DNA of 20,504 nt from DATKDF01 sp035512795 (GCA_035512795.1 DATKDF010000139.1:1-20504); one strand, 5' to 3'; counted from the stretch's first letter, positions 8,759 to 16,774 are shown. Numbers and translations: made by a program. The notes: generated by a model not told the origin, from the letters alone.

Positions 8759-10054
8759 TTACTGCAGTCCCGACGGCAGACGCGGCGAGGAGAGCAGGTC
8801 GCCGAAGATGCGCCACCGGGCTTCTGTGTTGTCGGCCGTCCCGCCGTTCCGTTCGACGTAGGCGCGCACCAGGTCCTGGCCGACGTTGTAGTTGATGACG
8901 TAGCTCCGGTACTGGTCCATGAACCGCACGCGCTGCGCGGCCCGGTCGGCCGGCATCAGCGCGTAGCGCACCAGGTACGCTTCGGCCGCGCCGCGATCGA
9001 TCTCGCCATTCAGGTACCGGCGCGCCGCCTCGTTGCCCGCGTAGCTCAGCCTCTCGACGGCCGACTGCACGTCGCTGTACCGCTCGGCCATGGCCGGATC
9101 GAGGCCGGCGAGTGGATAGAGGACGTCGCGCTCGAACATCGTCCGCGCCGCGCCGGGAAACGCGACGTCGATGCCGAAGTTGGCGGTGCCCTCCGCAATG
9201 AGCGACTGCGGCGAGAACAGGGGATAGACGGAGAACTCCACCCAGCCGCGATCGCGTACCAGGTGCTGCTCGAGCAGCATGTTGTAGACGTGATGGCCGG
9301 GGTAGCCCTCGTGGCACGCCAGGTCGATCGCGCGGTCGATGGTGATCGGCAGATCGGTGTTCACCTGGATCAGGCTCTTGAATCCGCCCTGGTACCAGTT
9401 GTAGCCGCTCCAGGTCTTGCCGGTGACGTACTCGACGGTGAACGACTCGCCCTCGGGCATCGCAAGATGAGCCGCCGTCTTCTCGCGGCAACCGTCGATG
9501 GCGGCCTTGAACACCGCGTCGAGCCGATCGGCGGCGATCACGAAGCCGTTCCGGAAGGCGGTGTAGCGATCGATCAACGACCCGGGGCCCGGCAGCAGGC
9601 GCTCGAGCTCGTCGAGGATCGCCTGAAACTCGGCGGCGGTCTTCGTCGGCGGTTCGGTGTCGTAGAGCGCCCGGGCCTCCTCGTCGAAGGTCAGTCGCGT
9701 GCCGCCGAGCATTGCCAGGCGGGCGCCCACCGACGCGAGCTGGGTCCGCAGGTACGCCCGCCGCAACTCGACGAGTGGCTCGCCGCCGGCGTGGCGCAGC
9801 ACCGGTTCGGCCGCCAGCGCAACCTGCTCGGTGACGAGCGTCTCGAGGGGCGCCGGCTCGCCGGTTGGCCTCCACGCCGGGTCGCCATAAAAGGCGTCGA
9901 CGTAGTCGGCATCGTGCTGGCCGACCTGGAGCACGAGTCTCACGTAGCGTTCGGCAACCTGATCCATGGTGGTGGACGGCGTCGCACAGGCGGCCCCGGA
10001 CACGAGGCTCGCCACGACGGCCGGAAGGATTTGGCGGTACGATGACAGACGCAT
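8759..10054 (-). CDS. Exported DUF885-like metallohydrolase (HEGYPGHH)
   Basis: 431 residues from ATG 10054, chosen because it opens a signal-type N-terminus (MRLSSYRQILPAVVASLVSG) with a possible but non-canonical lipobox ending at C23. The metal site is H248-E249 and H254 in CHEGYPGHH, with a likely third ligand E288 in IAEGTANFG. This is the HExxxxH spacing of DUF885-type proteins, gluzincin-like peptidases that are often exported in Acidobacteria and proteobacteria. The mostly helical, charged body and the length fit that family loosely, though many DUF885 proteins are longer. Substrate is unknown, probably peptide. Its ATG overlaps the ATG of the opposing cupin gene, so its promoter must lie inside cupin coding sequence. 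No Shine-Dalgarno precedes the start; CAGAAT 4 nt upstream is only a weak -10 candidate. Confidence 0.85.
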   Translation of the reverse strand: MRLSSYRQILPAVVASLVSGAACATPSTTMDQVAERYVRLVLQVGQHDADYVDAFYGDPAWRPTGEPAPLETLVTEQVALAAEPVLRHAGGEPLVELRRAYLRTQLASVGARLAMLGGTRLTFDEEARALYDTEPPTKTAAEFQAILDELERLLPGPGSLIDRYTAFRNGFVIAADRLDAVFKAAIDGCREKTAAHLAMPEGESFTVEYVTGKTWSGYNWYQGGFKSLIQVNTDLPITIDRAIDLACHEGYPGHHVYNMLLEQHLVRDRGWVEFSVYPLFSPQSLIAEGTANFGIDVAFPGAARTMFERDVLYPLAGLDPAMAERYSDVQSAVERLSYAGNEAARRYLNGEIDRGAAEAYLVRYALMPADRAAQRVRFMDQYRSYVINYNVGQDLVRAYVERNGGTADNTEARWRIFGDLLSSPRLPSGLQ

Positions 10055-10055
10055 G
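10038..10055 (+). promoter_or_regulatory. -10-like box and overlapping divergent start codons
   Basis: TACGAT (10038-10043) lies 9 nt before ATG 10053 of the cupin gene, with no Shine-Dalgarno between. The palindrome GCATGC (10051-10056) contains two start codons on opposite strands: plus ATG 10053-10055 and minus ATG 10054-10052. The proposed cupin -10 box is therefore inside the first codons of the opposing metallohydrolase gene. Promoter activity is inferred. Confidence 0.45.
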
Positions 10056-10418
10056 CCGATTCTGATCCCCGCCCCGACGGTCATCGCCGCCGCGGGCAAC
10101 AAGCCGAAGACTATCGAGGAATACGCCGGCCGCGTCAACTCGGGGCACACGGGCGTGAGCGTCGCCCGCATGGTCTCGCCCGAAGGGTGGACCGAACCGT
10201 GGCAGCAGCCCGAGTTCGAGGAGATCACCGTCGTCCTGCGCGGCATGCTGCGTGTGGAGCATGACGAGGGGGCGTTCGACGTCCGCGCCGGCCAGGCCGT
10301 GGTCGCCCGCCCTGGCGAATCGGTGCGCTACAGCAGTCCTCAGCCCGACGGCGCCGAATACGTGGCCATCTGCCTGCCGGCGTTCTCACCCGACACCGTG
10401 CACCGGCAGGCCGACTGA
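10053..10418 (+). CDS. Single-domain cupin lacking the metal-binding histidines
   Basis: 121 residues. ATG 10053 is chosen because the protein then opens with the coherent MPILIPAPTVIAAAGNKPK typical of this small cupin family. A longer frame from 9966 would overlap the opposing gene. Cupin motif 1 spans residues 45-64: G45, E57 and G64 are in register, but the HxH positions hold Q51 and P53. Motif 2 (residues 80-93, AGQAVVARPGESVRY) has Y93 where a histidine is usual. It is probably a metal-free sensor or binding cupin, with EutQ-like resemblance, rather than a dioxygenase. One base separates its stop from the GTG of the ABC ATPase gene, so it is the first gene of an exporter operon. The ligand is unknown. 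Confidence 0.88.
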   Translation: MPILIPAPTVIAAAGNKPKTIEEYAGRVNSGHTGVSVARMVSPEGWTEPWQQPEFEEITVVLRGMLRVEHDEGAFDVRAGQAVVARPGESVRYSSPQPDGAEYVAICLPAFSPDTVHRQAD

Positions 10419-10419
10419 C

Positions 10420-11199
10420 GTGGAACCGGCTGTCCCGCTCGCGATCGAGACCCGGGGCCTCCGCAAGGTCTTCGGCGACCTCGTGGCGGTCAGCGGCATC
10501 GACCTCGCCGTGCCGCGCGGCAGCTTCTACGGCTTCCTCGGGCCGAACGGCGCCGGCAAGTCGACCACGATCAAGTGCCTGACGGGACTGTTGACGCCGA
10601 CGTCCGGCGAGTTCCGGATCCTCGACATGGATCCGATCGCCGACCCGGTTGGCGTCAAGCGCCGGGTCGGCGTCATGCCCGAGGACCTCGCGCTCTTCGA
10701 CCGGCTGAGCGGCGCCGAGACGCTGACGTTTGTCGGTCAGGTGCACGGTCTCGATGCCGGCCGTCTGCGGGACCGATCCGCCGAACTGCTGGCGCTCATG
10801 GACCTGACCAAGGCCGCCGGCGATCTCGTGGCGGACTACTCGCACGGGATGCGCAAGAAGATCGCGCTCGCGGCGGCGCTGCTGCCGGCGCCGCGCCTGC
10901 TCTTTCTCGACGAGCCCTTCGAGGGCATCGACGCCGTCGCGTCGCGACAGATCAAGAACCTGCTCACGCAGTACGTCAATGGCGGTGGCACGGTCTTTCT
11001 CACGTCCCACATCCTCGAGATCGTCGAGCGGCTCTGCAATCACATCGGTGTCATTCAACAGGGCCGGCTCGTGGCCGAGGGGCCGATCGACGTCCTGCGC
11101 GCCGGCGGCGCGGCGGGCCGGTCGCTCGAGGAGATCTTCCTGACGCTCATCGGCGCCGATGAGGGTGACACGCCCGCACTCGGCTGGCTGGCCGAATGA
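10420..11199 (+). CDS. ABC transporter ATP-binding protein
   Basis: 259 residues from GTG 10420, one base after the cupin stop. The frame upstream of this GTG lies in cupin coding sequence and reads as low-complexity shadow. Motifs: Walker A GPNGAGKST (41-49), Q-loop region VGVMPEDLALF with P87-E88 where Gln is common, signature SHGMRKK (141-147) in place of LSGGQ, Walker B LLFLDEP (160-166) and H-loop H197 in LTSH. The C-terminus carries the usual SLEEIFLTL element of ABC-2-type exporter ATPases. It should power the adjacent 12908-ending membrane protein, whose ATG overlaps this gene's stop (ATGA). Substrate is not predictable. Confidence 0.95.
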   Translation: MEPAVPLAIETRGLRKVFGDLVAVSGIDLAVPRGSFYGFLGPNGAGKSTTIKCLTGLLTPTSGEFRILDMDPIADPVGVKRRVGVMPEDLALFDRLSGAETLTFVGQVHGLDAGRLRDRSAELLALMDLTKAAGDLVADYSHGMRKKIALAAALLPAPRLLFLDEPFEGIDAVASRQIKNLLTQYVNGGGTVFLTSHILEIVERLCNHIGVIQQGRLVAEGPIDVLRAGGAAGRSLEEIFLTLIGADEGDTPALGWLAE

Positions 11200-12908
11200 T
11201 CCGGAACCTGCGCGCGTTCGTCTGGCTCCGCTGGCGCCTGCTCGCCAACAGCCTGCGCGGCGGCCGCAAGCGCGACCGGCTCGAGGAGATCTCGCGTGTG
11301 CTGTCCATGGCGCTACCGATCCTGCTCGTCGCGATGGCGTTCGGGTCGCTCGTCGGCCTCGTCATCCTCGGGTTTGCCGGCGGCCGGGCGCTCGCCGCTG
11401 GCACCGCGCCCGTGCCCGTCACCCTGCTTGTCCTGCGCGGCGGGTTATTCGTGCTGATCCTCCTGCTCGTGGGCTTCTCTGTGACGTCGCCGGTCCAGGG
11501 GTCGTTGACGCGGTACACCCGATTGCTCCTGTTGCCGATCTCGCGGCGCATGCTCCACGGTATCGAAGTCGCGGCAAGCCTCGCCGACCCGTGGATCGCC
11601 TTCCTCGCGCCCGGCCTCCTGATGTTCGCCGTCGGCCTGGCGGTGGGCGGCCGTTCGTTTGCGGCGGTCTGGGCGGCGCTCGCAGCCCTGGCCTTTCTGG
11701 CCGTGCTGGCCACGCTGGCGGCCTGCGTCGGCTTTCTCGTGGCCTGGCTCCTGCGCGACCGGCGCCGCAGTGAATGGTTCGCGCTCATCTTCGTCGTCGG
11801 CATGTCGTCGATCGGATTCCTGCCGATGTACTTCGCCGAGCAGTCGGCGGCCGAACGTCGTGAGGCCCGTCGGAGCGGCGCGCCGCGCTCGTCGACGTCG
11901 GTGGCCGACATCGAGCGGGCGATTCCTGCCTGGACGGTGGCCGTGCCGTCCGAGCTCTTCGGCCGCGCAGTCCGGGCTGGGCTGAACGGCGATGGGCGGA
12001 CGGCCGGCCTGGCGGTCGCGGGCCTGGCGACCGAGGCCATGCTGCTCTTTGCCGTGTCGTCCACCGTGCACGCCCGGCTGATCGGTTCGACAACGGTGAA
12101 CACGCGGCGCCGGCAGGGCGCCGCCCGGCGTGGGACGGTGCGCACGGTCCCGGGACTGTCAGTGGCCGCTTCGGCCGTGGCCCTGGCGCAGGCGCGTACG
12201 ATGTTCCGATCGGTTCGCGGCCGGCTCGTCGTCTTCATGTCGGGCCCGCTGCTGGCGGTCATGGTGTTCCTGTTCCGCCGGTTCGAAGACATCGACATCT
12301 TCCAGAGGCTGGGCGAGTACGGGTACGTGCTGGCCGCGGCCGGGTCGGCGATGGCGGTGCTGTCGGCTCAGCCCATCACGATGAACCTGTTCGGGTCGGA
12401 CCGGGCGGGTCTGACGCTGCAGTTGCTGTCGCCGGTGAGCGATGCGGACCTGGCGCGTGGCAAGATCGTCGGTGTCGGGCTCGTGCTGCTCCTGGCGATG
12501 GCCCTGTCGCTGGCCGCCGCCGTCGTCGTGGCGCCGGGCGGGCCGGTCGGGCTCTGGCTGGCCGGACAGCTCGGGGCCATGAGCGTCTACCTGATTCTGG
12601 CCCCGGCCGCCGTGTGGCTGTCGGCTCTCTTCCCTGTGGCCTCGGACCTGAACCGCACCGGCTCGGCGGGCAATCCTCACGGCCTGGCTGGATTGTCGAG
12701 CGTGGTCATCCTGGCCGTCGGCCTGGCGATGACGGCCGGCGTGTTCTGGCTGGCGACGTCGTACTTCGGGCAGCCGGGCCTGACGCTTGCCGTCATGACC
12801 CTGTGGCTCTGCGTCATCGCCGCGATCGCCCTGCCGCTCGTCACGTTCGCGTCGCGAACGATCACGCTGCGCCGCGAGAACCTCGCACTCGTCGCGCAAG
12901 GCAAGTGA
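11196..12908 (+). CDS. ABC-2-like exporter membrane subunit
   Basis: 570 residues beginning with ATG 11196, four bases before the end of the ATPase gene. Hydrophobic segments occur in two groups: an N-terminal half (about residues 35-60, 75-100, 125-150, 150-185, 195-212) and a C-terminal half (about 340-360, 375-395, 425-450, 455-490, 500-530, 535-560). A polar, arginine-rich linker separates them (about 215-330, containing AAERREARRSGAPRSS). The tight ATPase neighbour and this layout fit the transmembrane subunit of a type-2 ABC exporter. I do not recognise a specific subfamily. The last residues are polar and cytoplasmic. It converges with the response-regulator gene across 46 bp. Confidence 0.85.
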   Translation: MIRNLRAFVWLRWRLLANSLRGGRKRDRLEEISRVLSMALPILLVAMAFGSLVGLVILGFAGGRALAAGTAPVPVTLLVLRGGLFVLILLLVGFSVTSPVQGSLTRYTRLLLLPISRRMLHGIEVAASLADPWIAFLAPGLLMFAVGLAVGGRSFAAVWAALAALAFLAVLATLAACVGFLVAWLLRDRRRSEWFALIFVVGMSSIGFLPMYFAEQSAAERREARRSGAPRSSTSVADIERAIPAWTVAVPSELFGRAVRAGLNGDGRTAGLAVAGLATEAMLLFAVSSTVHARLIGSTTVNTRRRQGAARRGTVRTVPGLSVAASAVALAQARTMFRSVRGRLVVFMSGPLLAVMVFLFRRFEDIDIFQRLGEYGYVLAAAGSAMAVLSAQPITMNLFGSDRAGLTLQLLSPVSDADLARGKIVGVGLVLLLAMALSLAAAVVVAPGGPVGLWLAGQLGAMSVYLILAPAAVWLSALFPVASDLNRTGSAGNPHGLAGLSSVVILAVGLAMTAGVFWLATSYFGQPGLTLAVMTLWLCVIAAIALPLVTFASRTITLRRENLALVAQGK

Positions 12909-12915
12909 GTCTGGC

Positions 12916-12932
12916 TCAGGAGCGCCACCTGA
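12916..12932. terminator. Weak hairpin at a convergent junction
   Basis: TCAGG (12916-12920) and CCTGA (12928-12932) form a 5-bp stem with a 7-nt loop in the 46-bp gap between the exporter permease and the response-regulator gene end. There is no T tract. It is short enough to be chance. Confidence 0.25.
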
Positions 12933-12954
12933 AGGGCGTGAAACACGATGGGGC

Positions 12955-13650
12955 TTACCCGACGAACTTGTATCCCAGCCCGTGTACCGTGAGGATGTAC
13001 TGCGGATGCCGGGGGTTCGGCTCGACCTTCTGACGCAGCCACGCGACGTGCACGTCTACCGTGCGCGTCGACGGCATCGAGTGATAGCCCCAGACCTCGT
13101 TGAGCAGCTTGTCGCGTGAGAGGGTGGTCTCGCGGTTCTCGATGAAGTACTTGAGCAGCAGGAACTCGCGCGCCGACAGGTCGACGGGTTTGCCGGCGCG
13201 GGTGACTTCGGCCTTGCGGAAGTCGAGCAGCACTTCGCCGAAGCGGTACTCGGTGTCCGAGCTGCCCGACGCAGCGGCGCGGCGGCGCAGCTGCACTTCG
13301 ATGCGCGCGGCCAGTTCCATCATCTCGAAGGGTTTGGTCAGGTAGTCGTCGGCGCCCAGCTTCAGGCCCAGGACCTTGTCGACGACCTGGCCACGCGCTG
13401 TCAGCATGATCACGGGCGTCTGCACGCCCTGCTGGCGCAGATCGCGGCAGACGTCGAAACCACTGGCGCCCGGCAGCATGACGTCGAGCAGAATGACGTC
13501 CCATCGTTCGCGGGTCGCGCGCCCGAGGCCCGAGGGGCCATCCGATGCCGCACCGACGTCGTAGCCCTCGCTCTCGAGCCGATCGGTGAGCGTCATCACC
13601 AGACCCGGCTCGTCCTCGACGATCAAAATGCGTTTCTTGACGGACGCCAT
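12955..13650 (-). CDS. OmpR/PhoB-family response regulator
   Basis: 231 residues from ATG 13650. The receiver domain (about 7-120) has the acidic pair E12-D13, phospho-acceptor D56 in VILLDVMLP, switch T84 in MLTARG and K106 in LTKPF. A winged-helix DNA-binding domain (about 133-231) has the family landmarks LSAREFLLLKYF, SRDKLLNEVWGY, recognition helix STRTVDVHVAWLRQKV and C-terminal YILTVHGLGYKFVG. The start overlaps the kinase stop by one base (TGATG), so the two are translationally coupled, kinase first. It probably binds the 11-bp-phased repeats at 15675-15704, controlling the divergent LolA-like/TonB-receptor operon and possibly its own operon. Confidence 0.96.
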   Translation of the reverse strand: MASVKKRILIVEDEPGLVMTLTDRLESEGYDVGAASDGPSGLGRATRERWDVILLDVMLPGASGFDVCRDLRQQGVQTPVIMLTARGQVVDKVLGLKLGADDYLTKPFEMMELAARIEVQLRRRAAASGSSDTEYRFGEVLLDFRKAEVTRAGKPVDLSAREFLLLKYFIENRETTLSRDKLLNEVWGYHSMPSTRTVDVHVAWLRQKVEPNPRHPQYILTVHGLGYKFVG

Positions 13651-15605
13651 CAGGCGTGAGGTGCGGCGCCGGCCGCCGGCTCGCCGAGTGGCTGCACGGA
13701 CCGGTCGGGTTCAACCGCCGGGAGGTGCAGCGTGAACGACGTCCCTTCGCCTATGGCCGACGAGACGCTGACGCGTCCGCCGTGTGCCTCGGCGATCCGA
13801 CGGACGAGGCTCAGGCCCAGGCCGTTGCCATGGATCTGGCGCTCCACGGCGTACCGGCCGCGGTAGAAGGGTTCGAAGATGTGCGGCAGGTCTTCCGGGT
13901 CGATGCCGCGGCCCCGGTCAGCCACCGTGATCCGGACCTCCGCCGACCCTCGGTGCGTGGCCCGTTCGGCCGTGACGCCGATCCAGCGGCCGTCGGCGCC
14001 GTACTTGAGCGCGTTGGTCACGAGGTTGCCGATCGCACGGCGCAGTGCATCCTCATCCGCGTCGACGAGCGGCAGGTCGGGCGCCATCGTCACCGTGAGG
14101 GCCACGCCCTGTTCGTCGCAAAGCGGGCCGGTCGAGGCCATCGCGTCGCGTACGACGTCACCCGGGTCGACGGGCCTGGCCCGGGCCAGGCCGCGGTTGC
14201 CACTGAGGCCGGCAAACTCGAGTACCTGCTCGACCATGTCGGTCAGGCGGCGGCCCTCGGTTTCGATCAGGTCGCCGTACCGGCGAGCCTGTCCCGCGTC
14301 ATGCACGACGCCGGCCGAGAGGTTCTGTGCCGCCGATCGGATGACGGCGAGCGGCGTGCGGAGTTCGTGCGACACGGTCGCGACAAAGTCCATCTGCTGG
14401 CCCGCAAGCCGTTCGGAGCGGCGCGCGTTGAGCACGATGAGGCCCACCGAGGCGGCCAGCACCGACAGGATCCCGAAGCTCAGCCAGAGATTGCGTGCGC
14501 GCGCCTCGGCGACGGCCGCGTCGAGCGAACCGGCGGCGTGCTGCACGAGCAGCAGCCAGCCGGCCGAGCCGACGCGCGCGACAAACTCGCTTCGCGCCGC
14601 CGTGGCCCGGTCGAGCAGGATCGATATGGAGTTGGCCGACCGCGTTGCCGCTTGTGGCGCCGCCCCGCCGCGCCCACCCCCGCCGCGCCGGGCAGTCGTG
14701 GTGGTCTGCCACGACATCACCGGCGGCTCGCCGGCAAGCGTCGTGCGCGTCAGTTCGAGCCGCAGACCGAAGAAGCGTGTGGCGATGTCCGCCTGCGATT
14801 CGGTCAGCGAGACGTTCGGCTCGAGCCCCCGCGTGAGGAGCGACGTGCCGTTGCCGTCGACAATGGCGATCCGGTACTGCGCGGCGGTGCCGCCACCGAA
14901 GTACCGCTCGGCCACGTCCGGCAGCACGACGTTCTTCAAGTGGTCGCCATCCAGCTCGATGACGAGCGTGTCGTGCCGGACGCGCAACTGCACCAGCATG
15001 TCGAGCGGCCTCGCCTCGGCCATCCTGATGGTGCCACCCGCACCCGGCGTCGGCGATACCGGTTCGTGGCCGGCCAGCGGCACGACGATGGCCGGGACTT
15101 CCCTGATCAGGGCGGACGTGGAGATGGTGACGACCGGGCGGGCACCGGCGGCCTCGCCGGCGATCGAGTCCAGGTCCGGCGCGAGCCGGCGCCGGACGGG
15201 TTCGAGCGTCGCCGGCCAGGCGAGGGACTCGAACGCCGGGCGATCGGCGTTGTACCGCCGCAGCAGCGGCTGGCCGCCCTCGTGCGTGACGAGGTACACG
15301 TGCCGAACCAGTTCCGGATACCTGGCGACGGCGCGCCAGGAGGCGAAGCGCTTCTCCAGCACATCCGGTCTGTCGACTTCGATCGGCTCCTCGCCCAGCT
15401 GGAACGCGAAGTAGACGCGGCTGATCTCGCGATCGAAGTCCTCGGCAAACTCGTGCGCGCGCTGCGCCAGGGATCGACTAAGGGCCTCGCGCTCCGCCTC
15501 GCTCACCTGGCCGAGCCAGCGGTACTGCAGCACGGCGAGTGAGGCGAGCAGGACGACCAGCCCGCCGGGCAGGAGGATTCCGAGCGGCAGCCGTCGCCGA
15601 CGCAT
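13650..15605 (-). CDS. Membrane sensor histidine kinase with large periplasmic domain
   Basis: 651 residues from ATG 15605. TM1 is at about 7-26 and a roughly 340-residue extracytoplasmic sensor region follows. It includes a glycine-rich stretch near 306-322 (ARRGGGGRGGAAPQAATR) and I do not recognise its fold. TM2 is at about 373-393. The kinase core has the H-box FVATVSHELRTPLAV with H413, N-box NLVTNALKYG with N531, G1 DRGRGIDPEDLP (563-574), F-box FEPFYRG and G2 GNGLGLSL (593-600). It should autophosphorylate H413 and pass phosphate to D56 of the coupled regulator. The start lacks a Shine-Dalgarno; TAGACT on the minus strand lies 7 nt upstream. A start at 15650 is also in frame but adds residues without the basic-hydrophobic signal-anchor pattern. 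The stimulus is unknown. Confidence 0.95.
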   Translation of the reverse strand: MRRRRLPLGILLPGGLVVLLASLAVLQYRWLGQVSEAEREALSRSLAQRAHEFAEDFDREISRVYFAFQLGEEPIEVDRPDVLEKRFASWRAVARYPELVRHVYLVTHEGGQPLLRRYNADRPAFESLAWPATLEPVRRRLAPDLDSIAGEAAGARPVVTISTSALIREVPAIVVPLAGHEPVSPTPGAGGTIRMAEARPLDMLVQLRVRHDTLVIELDGDHLKNVVLPDVAERYFGGGTAAQYRIAIVDGNGTSLLTRGLEPNVSLTESQADIATRFFGLRLELTRTTLAGEPPVMSWQTTTTARRGGGGRGGAAPQAATRSANSISILLDRATAARSEFVARVGSAGWLLLVQHAAGSLDAAVAEARARNLWLSFGILSVLAASVGLIVLNARRSERLAGQQMDFVATVSHELRTPLAVIRSAAQNLSAGVVHDAGQARRYGDLIETEGRRLTDMVEQVLEFAGLSGNRGLARARPVDPGDVVRDAMASTGPLCDEQGVALTVTMAPDLPLVDADEDALRRAIGNLVTNALKYGADGRWIGVTAERATHRGSAEVRITVADRGRGIDPEDLPHIFEPFYRGRYAVERQIHGNGLGLSLVRRIAEAHGGRVSVSSAIGEGTSFTLHLPAVEPDRSVQPLGEPAAGAAPHA

Positions 15606-15612
15606 GCAGACG

Positions 15613-15618
15613 AGTCTA
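15613..15618 (-). promoter_or_regulatory. -10-like box 7 nt before the kinase start
   Basis: TAGACT on the minus strand (15618-15613) ends 7 nt before ATG 15605 and no Shine-Dalgarno intervenes. This is the position expected if transcription starts at or next to the start codon. No -35 hexamer is convincing at standard spacing. Promoter activity is inferred. Confidence 0.4.
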
Positions 15619-15674
15619 GCATGCAGGTGCCGGTACTGCGGTCGCCGCAACTCGTTGATCCGAAGCCTTTTACG

Positions 15675-15704
15675 TTCTTAACAAAAGCTTTGCGACCTCT
15701 TAAC
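15675..15704. promoter_or_regulatory. Candidate response-regulator binding site, three 11-bp-phased half-sites
   Basis: An AT-rich island in the 197-bp gap between the divergent kinase operon and the LolA-like/TonB-receptor operon. It reads CTTAAC (15677-15682), N5, CTTTGC (15688-15693), N5, CTTAAC (15699-15704). The outer copies are identical and the middle one matches 4 of 6. Starts are exactly 11 bp apart, the half-site period of OmpR/PhoB-family regulators. The rest of the gap (15606-15674, 15705-15802) shows no gene and no clear -35/-10 pair on the plus strand. A strong Shine-Dalgarno is at 15791-15797. Confidence 0.55.
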
Positions 15705-15802
15705 CCCCGCCGGTCGACCGTGGCGCACGATGGTGTCGTCAGAGTTACTCGAGCGCGACAGTCGGCCGGTTGGCCGGGCGCCATGGTGCAGGGAGGTCAG
15801 CG

Positions 15803-16729
15803 ATGAGCGGGTTGTTCAAGGTGCTGATGGTCGCAGTGATGGTGGCTGAGACGCTGGCGCTTGGCCAGGGATCGGACGTCGCCCGGATCCTGTCAGACGT
15901 GCGACAGGCGCTCGGCGGCGAGGCGACGCTCGCATCGGTCAAGACGGTCATGATCGAGGGCACGCGGACGCGCGTCATGAACGAGCAGTCGCGGTCGAGT
16001 GCCTTCGAGATGGCGATGGAGCTGCCGTCGAAGTTCGTACGCAAGGAGGTGGCCGGCAGTTTCAACGGCATCGAACTGACCCGCGCGACCGGCTTCAATG
16101 GCGGCGAGCTCATTGAGCGGGCAGACGCGCCGCTCCAGATGGGGCATGGCGTGACCGTCATGCGGATGGGTGGCCCGGCGCCGGCGACGCCAGCCGACGC
16201 CGAAGCGCAGCGCGCCACGCAGCTTGCCGGTGCGCGAAAGGACTTCGCGCGGTTCACCCTCGGGATGTTCGCGACCGGGTTCGAGATCTTCCCGCTGGAG
16301 TTCGCCTACGCCGGCACGGCCGAGTCGGGCGACACGAAGGCGCACGTCCTCACGGTGACCGGGCCCGACCAGTTCGAGGCGCGGCTCTTCGTCGACTCGG
16401 CGTCGCACCTGCCGCTGATGCTCACCTGGATGGACCGGGAGCCTCTGACCATGCAGGCGGGCGGCGGTCCACAGGTCTTCCGTGGAGGCGGCTCGCCCGC
16501 CGACATTGAGAAGATGCGCGAGCAGATGCAGCAGCAGATGCGCGAAGCCGAAGCCAACCGGCGAACGGTCGAGTACCGGATGTTCTACGCCGACTACAAG
16601 GTCTTCAACGGCATCAAGCTGCCCACGCGGCTTCAGCGGATGATCGACGGCAACGCCGCCGAAGAGCTGTCGTTCGACAAGGTCAGGATCAACGGCACGC
16701 TCGACGCCAAGCTGTTCAACGTGAAATAG
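15803..16729 (+). CDS. Exported LolA-like (outer-membrane lipoprotein-sorting fold) protein
   Basis: 308 residues from ATG 15803, supported by Shine-Dalgarno GGGAGGT (15791-15797) with normal spacing. A signal peptide occupies about residues 1-21 (MSGLFKVLMVAVMVAETLA). The mature protein opens with a helix (DVARILSDVRQALGG) and alternating strands. It ends with YADYKVFNGIKLPTRLQRM and a strand-rich tail, a pattern of LolA/LolB-like half-barrels, often annotated as outer membrane lipoprotein-sorting proteins. The fold call is by pattern only. A Gly-rich segment then a Met/Gln-rich helix (about 229-255, IEKMREQMQQQMREAEANRR) interrupts the C-terminal half. It lies 45 bp before the TonB receptor on the same strand, so it may handle a ligand or lipoprotein for that receptor. 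The kinase/regulator pair is divergent and probably controls it. Confidence 0.78.
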   Translation: MSGLFKVLMVAVMVAETLALGQGSDVARILSDVRQALGGEATLASVKTVMIEGTRTRVMNEQSRSSAFEMAMELPSKFVRKEVAGSFNGIELTRATGFNGGELIERADAPLQMGHGVTVMRMGGPAPATPADAEAQRATQLAGARKDFARFTLGMFATGFEIFPLEFAYAGTAESGDTKAHVLTVTGPDQFEARLFVDSASHLPLMLTWMDREPLTMQAGGGPQVFRGGGSPADIEKMREQMQQQMREAEANRRTVEYRMFYADYKVFNGIKLPTRLQRMIDGNAAEELSFDKVRINGTLDAKLFNVK

Positions 16730-16774
16730 GGCGGACTGTTTTCCAGGACGTCGTTCAAGGACACGGAGGTCTCC

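Noticed and set aside
8388..10262. Long minus-strand frame overlapping the metallohydrolase gene in another phase
   Set aside because: The competing frame carries the HEGYPGHH motif and an N-terminal signal; this one is Arg-rich shadow.
13656..15542. Two long plus-strand frames opposite the histidine kinase
   Set aside because: The minus-strand kinase has every catalytic box; the plus-strand translations show no domain.
15655..15683. TTGATC with TTAACA 17 bp later as a plus-strand promoter for the LolA-like operon
   Set aside because: The -10 matches the consensus at only two positions and overlaps the regulator half-site; not strong enough to call.
15621..15806. A 61-codon plus-strand frame just before the LolA-like gene
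   Set aside because: It runs through the putative operator, has no Shine-Dalgarno, and its Arg/Pro-rich translation has no recognisable feature.
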